The notes: generated from the sequence alone by a model not told the origin. A DNA stretch of 58,863 bases from Saprospiraceae bacterium (GCA_028285085.1 JANQQI010000077.1:1-58863), one strand, 5' to 3'; counted from the first letter of the stretch, positions 42,082 to 51,777 are shown. Numbers and translations: made by a program.

Positions 42082-43041
42082 CTAAAACAATACCCCCTTT
42101 ACCGCTACCTCTTTTTCAACCAATTCTTTATCGCCCCATTGTTCCATTAGGTTGCGCTCAATTGTTTTGCTAAGAGCTGTCATGGGGGTGTCTTCCATAC
42201 GATTTTCAAATGGGTCTTGTGTACGTTCACCAATAATGTCTAATGCAAGAAAGACGAATGAAATGAGAAACGAAATGGGTATCATCATCCAATCGAGTGC
42301 CTGTACAAGGACGAATGGTAAAATAGTAGCGTGAATGAAGATAAATATACGAGCAAAGTAACCATAATTTCGTGGCATTGGTGTATTTTTAATTCGTTCG
42401 CTGCGTCCCTGAATATTGTTGAATTCTACCAAAGTCTGGTCAAGCTGCATGAAACGGAAATCATTTATCCAACCTTTGTCTTGGGCAAATTTTAGATCTT
42501 TGCCTTGTTGCTGAATCAAAAAGTTTGGAGGATTATCTTTTTTCAAAAATTCGGTAAACTCATCAGCTTCCAGCAGATGTGCCAAGTCTTGGTAATCGTT
42601 GCTTCCTTTTATATATTCTTTTCTATTTCTATTATACGGATGTTTTTTTCGTAAAAAAATACGAAGGGCATGCACAAAAGCAGCGTGGCGGTCAATCATC
42701 CGTTTTTGTAAATCTTTGGCTTGCTGATTTGTCAAATCGCCATGATGAAAATCAAAAAAGGTGATAACTTGTCTGGCCCAAGCACGAGAGTAATTAACTA
42801 ATAAACCCCAAATTTTGCGTGCCTCCCACCAACGGTCATAGGCTTGATTATTATTGAATCCTAAAAATATGGCCAAGGCAGTACTTAAAATAGTGATTGT
42901 ATAAACAGGAATAGTTAAGTATGACAAATCAAAAATGTGAAATGCTACATAAACAGCAATGGCCAAAATTAGATAGTAAGATAAATGTTGCCAACTATAC
43001 AGTAGGGTGAGTTTCGGATCGAGGTTTCTTCTTAATATCAT
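42082..43041 (-). CDS. Bestrophin family ion channel
   Basis: 319 residues. Four TM regions: ~20-37, ~40-58, ~222-245 and ~248-268. The family signature is the stretch ALAIFLGFNNNQAYDRWWEA, RKIWGLLVNYSRAWARQ. Bestrophins form pentameric chloride/anion channels in the inner membrane; bacterial members (like KpBest) may conduct cations. Stand-alone. Confidence 0.92.
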   Translation of the reverse strand: MILRRNLDPKLTLLYSWQHLSYYLILAIAVYVAFHIFDLSYLTIPVYTITILSTALAIFLGFNNNQAYDRWWEARKIWGLLVNYSRAWARQVITFFDFHHGDLTNQQAKDLQKRMIDRHAAFVHALRIFLRKKHPYNRNRKEYIKGSNDYQDLAHLLEADEFTEFLKKDNPPNFLIQQQGKDLKFAQDKGWINDFRFMQLDQTLVEFNNIQGRSERIKNTPMPRNYGYFARIFIFIHATILPFVLVQALDWMMIPISFLISFVFLALDIIGERTQDPFENRMEDTPMTALSKTIERNLMEQWGDKELVEKEVAVKGVLF

Positions 43042-43130
43042 GATGGAATTGGTTTAAATTTTTGAAATAATTGGATAGGAAAAAATCTTCCTATTTCCTT
43101 AAGAGTACTTTTGAAAAAAACATGAAACCA

Positions 43131-43970
43131 TTAGGCAAGAGGTACTACATTAACCAATTCCATACTTCGTTGATATAGTTTTTGACGTGCCGTTGTATCA
43201 TATGCTTGTGCATTTGCTCGTGAAATAGTCTTTCCATCCAGATATAGACCTGTTTTGCTGTTTAGGTGGTGAGAAAGCGCCACATATTTTGTTGCCTCAA
43301 CACCTTGTCGAATAGATGCCATACCATATCCAAAGGCCTCAAGAGTCATTTTAGTAGGCATTAAAGTAGCAGGATGCAGGCTGTTAAGTGTGATGCCTGT
43401 GGATTCCAACTCTTTCGCTAATTCAAAACCAGACATTATCATTGCCAGCTTACTTTGACTGTAAGCATTTACACCTGAATAATTTTTTTCCAACATCAAA
43501 TCTGAAAAATCTAAACGACGTTGTCCAACCGATGCCACATTGACAATGCGAACATTATTATTGGTAACTGCTGTGCTTTTCATTAGCGGTAATAAAAGTT
43601 GCGTCAATAAAAAAGGACTCAAGTAATTGACCGCAAAACGCAATTCATAATGGTCATTACTTAACTGCCTTTTCGACTGAGGTCCACCGGCTCCAATACC
43701 AGCATTATTGATTAAAATGTCCAAACGAGCTTCATTTTGTAAAAACCTGGAAGCCATATCTCGTACATTTTGTAAATCAGCAAAGTCACCGAGGTAAGTC
43801 GTCATCTCTAAATTGGGATGATTTTGTTGTAATTCCTTTTGAAGTGCTGAAAGCTTGGTAGCATTTCTACCGTGTAGGAGTAATCTAAAATTTTCTTCCG
43901 CTAAGTCTTGCGCTAACATTTTTCCCAGTCCGTCGGTAGCACCTGTGATTAAAACGGTTCTCTTTGTCAT
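43131..43970 (-). CDS. SDR family oxidoreductase
   Basis: 279 residues. Cofactor loop TGATDGLGK near the N-terminus, NNAGIGAGG at ~88-96 and catalytic Tyr-xxx-Lys in NAYSQSKLAM. A retinol-dehydrogenase-like extended group. It is 86 bp downstream of an AraC gene on the same strand and is probably its target. Confidence 0.9.
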   Translation of the reverse strand: MTKRTVLITGATDGLGKMLAQDLAEENFRLLLHGRNATKLSALQKELQQNHPNLEMTTYLGDFADLQNVRDMASRFLQNEARLDILINNAGIGAGGPQSKRQLSNDHYELRFAVNYLSPFLLTQLLLPLMKSTAVTNNNVRIVNVASVGQRRLDFSDLMLEKNYSGVNAYSQSKLAMIMSGFELAKELESTGITLNSLHPATLMPTKMTLEAFGYGMASIRQGVEATKYVALSHHLNSKTGLYLDGKTISRANAQAYDTTARQKLYQRSMELVNVVPLA

Positions 43971-44056
43971 GTTAATTTATGTTTAATAATTAATCAATGA
44001 CACAAAGTTATGAGCGAACCAGTCCCAACCTCTTACACATTCTTCGGTAGATATTG

Positions 44057-44971
44057 TCAATTTTTAAGTTGCTGCTTAAATTTTGTAGGCGTTTGCCCTC
44101 CTGAATGCTTCTTAAAGAATTTAGAGAAATGAGCAGCAGAGCTAAAATCTAAGGTTTCAGCAATTTCTTTAGCACTTAAGTTACTGTGCGCTAAATAATA
44201 TTTGGATTCTAAATAAATACGTTGATGTAACCAGAAAATAGGACTTTGACCAGTTTGGTTTTTTACAATCTCAGACAGGTAAGGTGCGGAAATCAATAAC
44301 TCATCTGCATATTCAGCGATCAATTTTTTCTCAATAAAAAATTTATCTACGAGTTTTTTGAACCGTCGTACCAGCGCAGATTGATTGTCCGTCTTTGGAT
44401 TAGATAATTCTTCAACTACATTTTTTTGATAAAATCGTTTTGTCAAGAGGTGTATCTGTTGTAACCACGTCCAAATCAATTCATGGCTATCAACTTGTTG
44501 ATGCTTTTGTTCTTTATAAATATTTTGGAATAAGTGTTCAAGCGTGTCAAAATCATCGGTAGAAAGCTGAAAAAGAGGAATGCCTTCATTTTGATAAAAT
44601 GGCAGTTCGGATAGCCAATTTTGATTAATGCAGAACTTATAATAAAACTCAGGTGTGAAACAAATGTAGAAACCGTCAATATCAGTCGATAAATTGGTGA
44701 GTGTGTGAACTGTACTTGGGGCTAAAAAATGTATAGTCAAAGGCTGAATATCATATTCCAATAAGCCGATATTCTTTTTTGCGGTCCCGTTTCTATTCAA
44801 CGCAACCACATAAAAATTAAGCCGATTGGGAGCAAACTCTTCAACCAATCCTTTATTTTCAAATATCTGAATACCGTGAGTTGTTAAGTGCCAACTGTCT
44901 TTAGCCGTTTTACGATGTTTAAGGCTGGCATTTTCAGTATCTATTTGAAGTATTTTATTTTTTCGATTCAC
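44057..44971 (-). CDS. AraC family transcriptional regulator
   Basis: 304 residues with a GTG start at 44971 (no ATG is available in frame). N-terminal cupin-like sensing part (~25-170); C-terminal double HTH at ~205-300 (LIAEYADELLISAPYLSEIV, SAKEIAETLDFSSAAHFSKF). Likely regulates the adjacent SDR gene. Confidence 0.92.
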   Translation of the reverse strand: MNRKNKILQIDTENASLKHRKTAKDSWHLTTHGIQIFENKGLVEEFAPNRLNFYVVALNRNGTAKKNIGLLEYDIQPLTIHFLAPSTVHTLTNLSTDIDGFYICFTPEFYYKFCINQNWLSELPFYQNEGIPLFQLSTDDFDTLEHLFQNIYKEQKHQQVDSHELIWTWLQQIHLLTKRFYQKNVVEELSNPKTDNQSALVRRFKKLVDKFFIEKKLIAEYADELLISAPYLSEIVKNQTGQSPIFWLHQRIYLESKYYLAHSNLSAKEIAETLDFSSAAHFSKFFKKHSGGQTPTKFKQQLKN

Positions 44972-45046
44972 TTTGTAATTTCTTTTTTGCTTGCATAGAA
45001 CGTTTGCATATACGTCACCTTACTGCGTGTATCTGCATTGATGCTT

Positions 45047-45733
45047 TTAGTGGACAACTAATTTTTTTGCGTACCTGTTTTTCTCCGAGAAGACATAAAC
45101 GTAATATTGGCCTTTGGGCATATTGTCGATGCTTAATATTTCTCCACAAAATCCTTCTTTTGTATAAATACATCTTCCGACTAAGTCAAATATTTTTACA
45201 CTGACAGGATCCATAAAATGATCTATTCTAATTGTAAACTCGCCTTTTGAAGGGTTAGGAGATATCGTAAAATCATCATTCAGGTTTTCTTCCTGGAGTC
45301 CTACCGTGAGTGGCGCAAGTTTCATGACCCAGTAATCTATCATACCGTAATTTCCTCCTATGTCTCCATCATCTGATCTGGAGACACCTACCACAATGCA
45401 TCCACCATCGGTAGTATATTGTATCTGAACGGCGACATCAACATCTGATCCACCATAGTTTTTTTCCCATTCTATGCTTCCCGTTATATCCAGCTTCAAA
45501 AGCCAGTAATCTCGCTGCCCATAATTTTCTCCTATGTCTCCATCATCTGACTCACTAAATCCTGCCACAATATATCCGCCATCAGGGGTTTGTTGAATGG
45601 GCATGGCGTAATCCTCAGAAGAGCCACCAAAGTTTCTTACCCATTCTATGTTTGGTTGGGCAGATATTCTATTGCTGGACATTAATATTCCGATTAGTAA
45701 AATAGAAGTGATTATGATATTATCATTTTTCAT
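45047..45733 (-). CDS. Secreted protein with SDDGD repeats and T9SS type A sorting domain
   Basis: 228 residues. Signal peptide ending ISA at ~25. Two ~55-residue repeats: GGSSEDYAMPIQQTPDGGYI ... SESDDGDIGENYGQRDYWLLK and GGSDVDVAVQIQYTTDGG ... RSDDGDIGGNYGMIDYWVMK, followed by a T9SS sorting domain (SPNPSKGEFTIRI ... GQYYVYVFSE). Many relatives contain more repeats, so this is a short version. Function unknown; exported by T9SS. Confidence 0.85.
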   Translation of the reverse strand: MKNDNIIITSILLIGILMSSNRISAQPNIEWVRNFGGSSEDYAMPIQQTPDGGYIVAGFSESDDGDIGENYGQRDYWLLKLDITGSIEWEKNYGGSDVDVAVQIQYTTDGGCIVVGVSRSDDGDIGGNYGMIDYWVMKLAPLTVGLQEENLNDDFTISPNPSKGEFTIRIDHFMDPVSVKIFDLVGRCIYTKEGFCGEILSIDNMPKGQYYVYVFSEKNRYAKKLVVH

Positions 45734-45796
45734 TGGATCAACTTTGTTTTAGCTTATTACTAGTTGTACGGAATTAACCTTATTCTAACGGTCTGT

Positions 45797-45813
45797 GAGG
45801 AGGCAGGCTCCTC
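45797..45813. repeat. Small hairpin
   Basis: GAGGAG, GCAGG, CTCCTC. It sits in the spacer upstream of the SDDGD/T9SS gene. It shares GGCAGGCT with a hairpin at 47654-47669. Confidence 0.4.
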
Positions 45814-45932
45814 CAAAGAACAAATCCCGGGTAAGCTTTAATGCATCTAAAGATAATGACAAACCACAAAAGCGACAATGACATATCGAAGCCCAAACAG
45901 TACCTAAATGACACCCCAACCCTCGCTTACAC

Positions 45933-47402
45933 TCACCTTCTATCCTTCTTCGTCCAAGCAAGAATTTCCTCGACGCCTAGTTCCTGACTATCCCTAGCAA
46001 TGATCATAAGTTGTTCTTTTAATGCTTCGATTAAACGGAGGCGTGCTTTAGAGGAAGAAGCATAAAGTATTTTCTTGAACTCACTAATGGTGAGTTGTTC
46101 AAAGTTCGAAAGTGGGCTGTGGGGTTTATTTAGTTTTCGCTTAACGGAGGCGAGCAGGTGGTCTAATAGCTTAAAGTGGCCGAGCTCAAAATGATAAAAG
46201 AGTTGCAAAATATTGGAGAAACGCTGTATGTCTTTGCGGTGATCGGTTTTAGGATGGTTGATAATTTGGTTTAGCCAAAAAAGAGCCTTGTCATATTGAT
46301 CAAGAAGAAAATAAAGGACAGAGATGTTATAGTAAAAAGAGAATACTCGCGATGTGTTGATTTTGGCTAAGTACTTTTTGATCCCTACGGTAATTTCCGC
46401 AAGTGACGCTTCTGCGTGTTCCAACTGCTCGGTATTTAAAAAATACAATAACTCGTGATAAGCGGTGGCTTGAAAGGTTGCCGCTTCCTCGTGAAAATTT
46501 CGACTAGGTACGGCCTTTATTTTTTTGATCACCTCAAGGTAAACATCCCACTGCTTATTCGCAAAGTAGCAATTAAGAAGATTGGCTAAATGCAGTTTGT
46601 AAATATGCGGTTCTGCTTTGATGAAATGCGGGTGCGCTTCCCAAATGGCTATAGCCTTAAGATAGTGGGCCAATCGTTCTTCGGGGGCATGGTCCAATTT
46701 AGCAGCACTGGAATAAATACATTCTAAAATATAGGAAGAATAAAAAGACGATTTATCCCCTGTAGCGATCTCCGGTTGAAACAAATCCCATTCTTCCAAT
46801 ATGTTTTTTTTCTCCTCGGTCGAATAGCTATTCGTTCTTTCCAGCATGGCAAATTGATAATAAAAGGTGAACAACTCGGATTCGAGAGCAAAGGCATCAT
46901 TAAGTGTTTTTACCTCTTTGGTTAGAACTTTTAGCTGGGTAGGTAATTGCTTCTTATCAACAGAAAAGAGATAGCTGATTTTCTTTTTAAGAATAGGAAT
47001 CAATAGAGATAGTCGATGGTATTTAGACGCCAATTTATGGGCTTTATCCAGGGCTTTTTTAGCTTGGTGATACAAGCCTCTACTTTCCAGGAGCGTGACA
47101 TCAATCATGCAGTTATAAATTTGCTGATCAATGTTTTTCTTGGAATGAAAAGATCGTAATGTTTTTAGAATGAAGTGATAAAGGTAGTTTTTGACAACGG
47201 CAAAACTATCGTACAATTTTTCATCTTTCTGCAGTTGTGCTTTAATACTTCGCTCATTGTATACGGACTGATGATCGATTAGATCAAACACTTTCAAGTA
47301 CTTTTTCTCTCCTTTTTGTAATTGGCATTGGATTTTAAAGTAGCGTTTTTCGTGTGGAGATAAGCTTTTAATCAGCTCATGTAAATGGTCTGTGCCAGCC
47401 AT
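45933..47402 (-). CDS. Helical-repeat (TPR-like) protein conserved in Saprospiria
   Basis: 489 residues, soluble, almost all helical, no signal peptide. The beginning (HELIKSLSPHEKRYFKIQCQ) and helix-turn-helix spacing of ~34 residues (for example YHQAKKALDKAHKLASKYHR, QYDKALFWLNQIINHPKTDH) fit a TPR-like superhelix. Members of this group are common in Bacteroidota and of unknown role; a scaffold is likely. Confidence 0.7.
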   Translation of the reverse strand: MAGTDHLHELIKSLSPHEKRYFKIQCQLQKGEKKYLKVFDLIDHQSVYNERSIKAQLQKDEKLYDSFAVVKNYLYHFILKTLRSFHSKKNIDQQIYNCMIDVTLLESRGLYHQAKKALDKAHKLASKYHRLSLLIPILKKKISYLFSVDKKQLPTQLKVLTKEVKTLNDAFALESELFTFYYQFAMLERTNSYSTEEKKNILEEWDLFQPEIATGDKSSFYSSYILECIYSSAAKLDHAPEERLAHYLKAIAIWEAHPHFIKAEPHIYKLHLANLLNCYFANKQWDVYLEVIKKIKAVPSRNFHEEAATFQATAYHELLYFLNTEQLEHAEASLAEITVGIKKYLAKINTSRVFSFYYNISVLYFLLDQYDKALFWLNQIINHPKTDHRKDIQRFSNILQLFYHFELGHFKLLDHLLASVKRKLNKPHSPLSNFEQLTISEFKKILYASSSKARLRLIEALKEQLMIIARDSQELGVEEILAWTKKDRR

Positions 47403-47807
47403 GATAATCTATTTTACTGTCTTTGTGTGAAGTCGGGGATAAGAAATGACTTTGTTAGGATTTTAATAAAAATGAGGCACTTTTTAAAGTTTTTGCTAGG
47501 GTTTATCCTGGGTAAGTATTGAAGTGTATTGTAAAGTGTTTTTTGTTAGTGCATTGTGAAATTAAATTTATTATATGTGAATAAGATGATTTGAATCTCA
47601 TTCTAAAACAGATGGAATCAGCATTTTAATTTCCCTGTTTTTTTTCATTGTATGGCAGGCTTTCCTGTCTGTATCTTCGACCTAACGAAGACCGCGAAAA
47701 AGTTGAGGTCTAGTTAATTTAAGCATCAACGCTAGTCCAAACGCTTTAAATAAAAGGAGGAAGCTGAAAATCCTAAAAGAGTAAGCATAACCCTAAAACT
47801 AATAATC
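47403..47807. other. 405-bp spacer upstream of the two plus-strand orphan genes
   Basis: AT-rich. Contains the small hairpin at 47654-47669 (GGCAGG, CTTT, CCTGTC). It should carry the promoters of both flanking units. Nothing else was recognised. Confidence 0.4.
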
Positions 47808-48281
47808 ATGAATGTAGGATTTAAACCCGATGGTACTTGCGATGTCATCTTTTCGGCTACCGAAGCAGAAATAACTGTTGAGCATCTGCAAGATGATGAA
47901 ACAACCATAACGGACGTCTTCTCTTTTTTGGACACTTACTTACATATTCAGGTGAGGCCACTTGTCGAAGGTGATCCTAATAATCTGAGAAAAATTCTCA
48001 GTATACAAGAAGTGGCAGAACCGCTTGAGAATTTTTTAAGATTTAGCATGAGAAATACAGGTGGTCATCGCAACGAAATTGTCATTGAAAGAGAAAAACG
48101 TACGGATTGGTCTTGGGCCTTGAGATATATTGGCACTGAAGACACTAAGGTGGAAAGAACGACTCCGGTGAGCACTTGTACTTTTAATCTCGAAAATGGT
48201 ACCGGATATGATGTAATTCTCCACAGCAGTCGTGTTGGGGATCACCAAGACATCTTCATCTTTCACAGCCGAAATTCATAG
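47808..48281 (+). CDS. Orphan protein (pair member 1)
   Basis: 157 residues, acidic, no signal or TM. Beta-rich and polar: VEHLQDDETTITDVFSFLDT, a Trp/Arg part (REKRTDWSWALRYIGTEDTK) and an end VGDHQDIFIFHSRNS. No family was recognised. The next gene on the same strand begins 75 bp downstream, and together they are the only plus-strand pair in this region. Confidence 0.65.
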   Translation: MNVGFKPDGTCDVIFSATEAEITVEHLQDDETTITDVFSFLDTYLHIQVRPLVEGDPNNLRKILSIQEVAEPLENFLRFSMRNTGGHRNEIVIEREKRTDWSWALRYIGTEDTKVERTTPVSTCTFNLENGTGYDVILHSSRVGDHQDIFIFHSRNS

Positions 48282-48356
48282 CACCGATTACTTTTGACCT
48301 AAGTAAATAACTCCTCTTTTAATCATGAATTAATTACTCATTTTAAAACAAATATT

Positions 48357-48839
48357 ATGGCGACTATTTTTAATGGCCCAACGATTCGTTTGTTGGAGAC
48401 TGGCCCCCTATTGCATAGCCCGATTCTACTGGAAGTAGCGTATACGATAAGATTTACCCCCATGGAACGTCTACTCGTGGAATATGGATTAAGCATTTTT
48501 GAATACATCCGATTTTACGAAGTGGATGATCCGGTGGCAGATGTTGACACCGATGATTTTATTAGCTGGCTGGAGCCTCGGGAGCCTATCCCCTCGGAAG
48601 AAATTCTGAGTAGTCCGACTAATGAATTGACCCGCGTTCGACAAATGCGATTTGATCGATCGGAATTGCGAGGCCCCGATGACGAGGAAACAAATACAAG
48701 AATGAGACAACTAAGAGCTCACGTTATCATCGGGCCTAGCCCAAGTGATCCCACTGAGATTTCCTCGGATAGTTCATTTACCAATATTATTGAGGTGAAT
48801 ACTTCTGAGGGTGGATTCGAAGTGGCGACTTTACCTTAA
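48357..48839 (+). CDS. Orphan protein (pair member 2)
   Basis: 160 residues, acidic, no signal or TM. Features are an acidic mid-part (YEVDDPVADVDTDDFISWLE, PREPIPSEEI) and an Arg-rich patch (LTRVRQMRFDRSELRGPDDE). No family was recognised. Probably an operon with the gene at 47808, ending at the terminator 48875-48909. Confidence 0.65.
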   Translation: MATIFNGPTIRLLETGPLLHSPILLEVAYTIRFTPMERLLVEYGLSIFEYIRFYEVDDPVADVDTDDFISWLEPREPIPSEEILSSPTNELTRVRQMRFDRSELRGPDDEETNTRMRQLRAHVIIGPSPSDPTEISSDSSFTNIIEVNTSEGGFEVATLP

Positions 48840-48874
48840 CGGGAATCCTACGTTATCCGTGTAATTACGGATTT

Positions 48875-48909
48875 AGAAAGGAGTGTTACGCGAGTGGCGC
48901 TCCTTTTCT
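48875..48909 (+). terminator. Probable terminator of the plus-strand orphan pair
   Basis: Stem AGAAAGGAGTG paired with CGCTCCTTTTCT, 36 bp past the second stop codon. A second small hairpin ATCCGT/ACGGAT precedes it (48855-48872). Confidence 0.6.
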
Positions 48910-48960
48910 GTGCCTGGATGAGGCGAGAGGAGAGAAGAGAAAGCTTGAAATTGACATTAT

Positions 48961-50394
48961 TTACTTCACGACCAACTCTCCGTAATTTGAACGGACTAAC
49001 ACTTGGCGGCCACTGTTTTGCTTTTGGAGGTAGGCTTCGATCAAACGTTTGGACCCTTTGTTGGTATCGCTAACGACTTTGAAAGATTGCGGTAAAACGA
49101 AATCGCTTTTTTTATTACCGCGATAAGTGAAATCCAGAGATTCCGGTAATAGGTATAGCATGGCGGAGCCAAAATCCAGCATGAGGTCAAGTTGCTTCAA
49201 ATTACTACCGAGTTGTTTGATCTCCAAATCGCCGTAAGCGTTGTGAATTTCGCCAGAATTGAGAAGGGTACCGATAAGAATATCGGTACCTTGAGCATGA
49301 AGATTAATATTAGTAATTTTCTTAATCGTAATGTCGCGACAATGGTTGAGCTTGAGCTGACCGTTTTGCCAATGGTTGACAAAAATGGGCGCGTAAGCCG
49401 CCGAGATGTCTGTGTCTTTACCATTGATGGTCTTGGCCGATAAAGACGCATAATTCAGATCGGCGTTGATATTGCGCAGGTTTTCGGCCAGGGTGACTTC
49501 GCCGTAGCGAATGTTGAGATGCAGCTTGGCGTTCTTAGGCAATTTGATGTGGATGCGCTTTTTAGTATTCGAGCGATCCTGATCAAAGTAGTTGAACTGC
49601 TGGAATTGGCTGAAGTCCATGGCGTCAAGCTGTTCGGTCATTTTTTTCAATTGTTCGGCATTCGCCTCTTGCCATTTCTGCGCTTGCTCTTGCATCTGCT
49701 TACTCTGTTCGAGCGCTCGCTCTGTGAGTTCTTCTATTTCCTTTTGTGTTTCCTCGTCAAATTTGAATTTACTCGAAAATTCGTCCGCCCAGGTATTCAG
49801 ATCGGCTACCCACTTATCGGCTTCAGCGCGTGTAACATTCGTATTATATTTTGCATTGAGCTCTTTCAGATAAGCATCAGGATTCTCTTCGTACTCATCT
49901 CCATCAAAATTAATGTCCTTACCAAAAGGAGATTCGGGGAAGTCTTCATAATGCTCTAGATTACTTAGGCCTTCAAAATCGAAATCGGGCATATCGAATT
50001 GAAAATCTTCCATATCAAATTGGAAATCTTTCATATCAACCTCGAAGGGCTCCATGTTGAAGTCAAAATTGAAATTGGACATGTCAAAATCAAAGTTGAA
50101 ATTCGTTTTGGAATTCACGTTGACTTTGCTGCTATTTCCGGTGGCTTCAAATTTCCAGTTGGCGAAAGCTTCTTCTAAATTTTCTTCAGCCTCCATGGTA
50201 AAGGTGACTTCGATCTCGTTTTTATCCCAGGTTTCAATGGTGACATTCGTATGGGAGGTATTGATGTGGACATCTGCCCCCTCATTGATGGTGAATCTCT
50301 CGGTATGCTGTTTGGTGTTGTTTTGCGCAAAGCTTGTCAGACTGAGCAAGCAAAGGACCAGCACACTAAATATTGCCAGATGATTTTTTGCCAT
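48961..50394 (-). CDS. DUF4097-like secreted protein with F/D/M-rich insert (sigma operon gene 3)
   Basis: 477 residues. Signal peptide ending SFAQ at ~23. Residues ~30-95 and ~290-475 form a two-part beta-helix-like region typical of DUF4097 putative adhesins (VHINTSHTNVTIETWDKNEI ... IHIKLPKNAKLHLNIRYGEV ... AYGDLEIKQLG). Between them lies an insert with short tandem repeats of the kind FQFDMEDFQFDMPDFDFEG (~98-145) and a long Glu/Gln-rich helix (~190-270). It overlaps the anti-sigma-like gene by 29 bp. It is probably the envelope output of the sigma system. Confidence 0.75.
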   Translation of the reverse strand: MAKNHLAIFSVLVLCLLSLTSFAQNNTKQHTERFTINEGADVHINTSHTNVTIETWDKNEIEVTFTMEAEENLEEAFANWKFEATGNSSKVNVNSKTNFNFDFDMSNFNFDFNMEPFEVDMKDFQFDMEDFQFDMPDFDFEGLSNLEHYEDFPESPFGKDINFDGDEYEENPDAYLKELNAKYNTNVTRAEADKWVADLNTWADEFSSKFKFDEETQKEIEELTERALEQSKQMQEQAQKWQEANAEQLKKMTEQLDAMDFSQFQQFNYFDQDRSNTKKRIHIKLPKNAKLHLNIRYGEVTLAENLRNINADLNYASLSAKTINGKDTDISAAYAPIFVNHWQNGQLKLNHCRDITIKKITNINLHAQGTDILIGTLLNSGEIHNAYGDLEIKQLGSNLKQLDLMLDFGSAMLYLLPESLDFTYRGNKKSDFVLPQSFKVVSDTNKGSKRLIEAYLQKQNSGRQVLVRSNYGELVVK

Positions 50395-51076
50395 GATTTT
50401 CTTTTTTTGAATGATTTAAATTCTTTTTCAGTCGATGTAGCAATTGCAATCGCATTTTTAAATTTTCGATCAGCGCGGTGATGGTCATATCGTTGACGCC
50501 AATCGTATTGAGCTCATAATTTAAATTATCGTATTCTTTGCCTAGCTTTTCAATTTGGACTAGGTAAGCATCCACCATTTCTTGCTCTTCCTCGGAAGTA
50601 TCTAAACTCGCCAACTCGGCATTAATGGAAGAAATGAAATAGGTTTCCACTTTTTTTAGATCAGGGGAAAGATCCGAAAGGGTCAGCTGTGGCTTTTCTA
50701 CAGCAGCAGGACTTTGGTTCGTCCTGGGCTTTCGCTGGTTCGTCTTGGGAGCTTCCTCGGGAGTAACCGCCACCTCTTCTATTGCATGGTTTTCTATCGG
50801 CGGAGTATTTACCGGAGGGGCTTGCTCAACAATGGTCGGCGTATTCGGGACTTGTGCTGTCCCATTTTGCCAAAAGTAGTACACACTCCAGCTGACCAGC
50901 AAAAAGATAACCGCCGCCGCTATTCCACGAATCCAAAAGACACCGATAGAACGCGATGGCTGATGTGGTAGACGATCCTCCAACTTTTGCAAAAAGCGAT
51001 CTTCGTGGCCTTCGGAGAGCTTGGGCTGTGATCGCTGCCGCTCCTGCTCAAACAAATCTCTAATATCCCGAGCCAT
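50366..51076 (-). CDS. Membrane-anchored anti-sigma-factor-like protein (sigma operon gene 2)
   Basis: 236 residues. A cytoplasmic N-terminus (~1-47, RDIRDLFEQERQRSQPKLSE), one TM at ~48-68 (IRGIAAAVIFLLVSWSVYYF), and a Pro/Glu/Thr-rich then helical periplasmic part (~75-225). The layout fits an anti-sigma factor, and its gene overlaps the ECF sigma gene by 17 bp and the downstream gene by 29 bp. No named anti-sigma domain is obvious, so the call rests mainly on context. Confidence 0.7.
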   Translation of the reverse strand: MARDIRDLFEQERQRSQPKLSEGHEDRFLQKLEDRLPHQPSRSIGVFWIRGIAAAVIFLLVSWSVYYFWQNGTAQVPNTPTIVEQAPPVNTPPIENHAIEEVAVTPEEAPKTNQRKPRTNQSPAAVEKPQLTLSDLSPDLKKVETYFISSINAELASLDTSEEEQEMVDAYLVQIEKLGKEYDNLNYELNTIGVNDMTITALIENLKMRLQLLHRLKKNLNHSKKENHGKKSSGNI

Positions 51077-51614
51077 AATATTGCTGTTTTAAAAGTGTTT
51101 TTAATTTTTGCTTGCCGCGCATCAATTGTGTCCGCGATGCAATCACCGAGATGTCCAAAATTTGTGCAATCTCTTCGTGAGCGTATCCTTCGATCAGATA
51201 GAGCATCACCACACTACGGTATTTGTCGGGCAAGGTGTACATCGCCTTCTTTATCTCTTCGATCGATATGTTACTTTCGACCTCCCAGTCGTCGTCTTCT
51301 ACGGGGGCTTCGGCGATAGAATCCTGTTCCAGTTGTCGCCTCTTTTTTTTGCGCTTGATGGCATCCAGCGATTTGTTGATCACAATTTTTTTCAGCCAGG
51401 CCCCAAAGGTGACCTCGCCCCGATACTGGGTGATTTTCTGGAAAGCATTGATAAAAGCTTCTTGGGTCACGTCTTCTGCGTCCTCGACATTATCCAGTAG
51501 TCGGTAAGCAATGCGAAACATACCTTCGCAGTACTGCTTGTACAACCGGAGCTGTGCACTCCGATTATTTTGCCGACATCGCTCAATCAATTGATGCTGT
51601 GCGCTAGAATCCAT
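51060..51614 (-). CDS. ECF-type RNA polymerase sigma factor
   Basis: 184 residues. Region 2 at ~12-80 (LYKQYCEGMFRIAYRLLDNV, EDAEDVTQEAFINAFQKI) and region 4 at ~118-175 (TLPDKYRSVVMLYLIEGYAH, EEIAQILDISVIASRTQLMR). First gene of a three-gene overlapping operon with an anti-sigma-like protein and a DUF4097-like protein, so it likely controls an envelope response. Confidence 0.93.
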   Translation of the reverse strand: MDSSAQHQLIERCRQNNRSAQLRLYKQYCEGMFRIAYRLLDNVEDAEDVTQEAFINAFQKITQYRGEVTFGAWLKKIVINKSLDAIKRKKKRRQLEQDSIAEAPVEDDDWEVESNISIEEIKKAMYTLPDKYRSVVMLYLIEGYAHEEIAQILDISVIASRTQLMRGKQKLKTLLKQQYYGSGY

Positions 51615-51777
51615 GTAATGTTTTTCCGAAGCTTGTTTGACCTAAAGACGATGGAAGGTGAATGGCGTTGCAAAAAATATTCTTGTTAAGTAATATTTTA
51701 AAAATACGACTTTAAATCTATTCAAAGGAAGGGGAAATGTATCGGATAGGTAGGATTAGGCGGGAAAGGAAAAAAAG

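Noticed and set aside
94-45829. A shared 14-mer AAAGAACAAATCCC at about 94-107 and 45814-45827.
   Set aside because: A match of this length is expected by chance several times in a window of this size, and the flanks do not align.
49519-49959. A 146-codon plus-strand ORF opposite the DUF4097-like gene.
   Set aside because: It is the shadow of the strongly supported minus-strand gene; its Leu/Phe-rich sequence is what the antisense of a Glu/Lys-rich helix gives.
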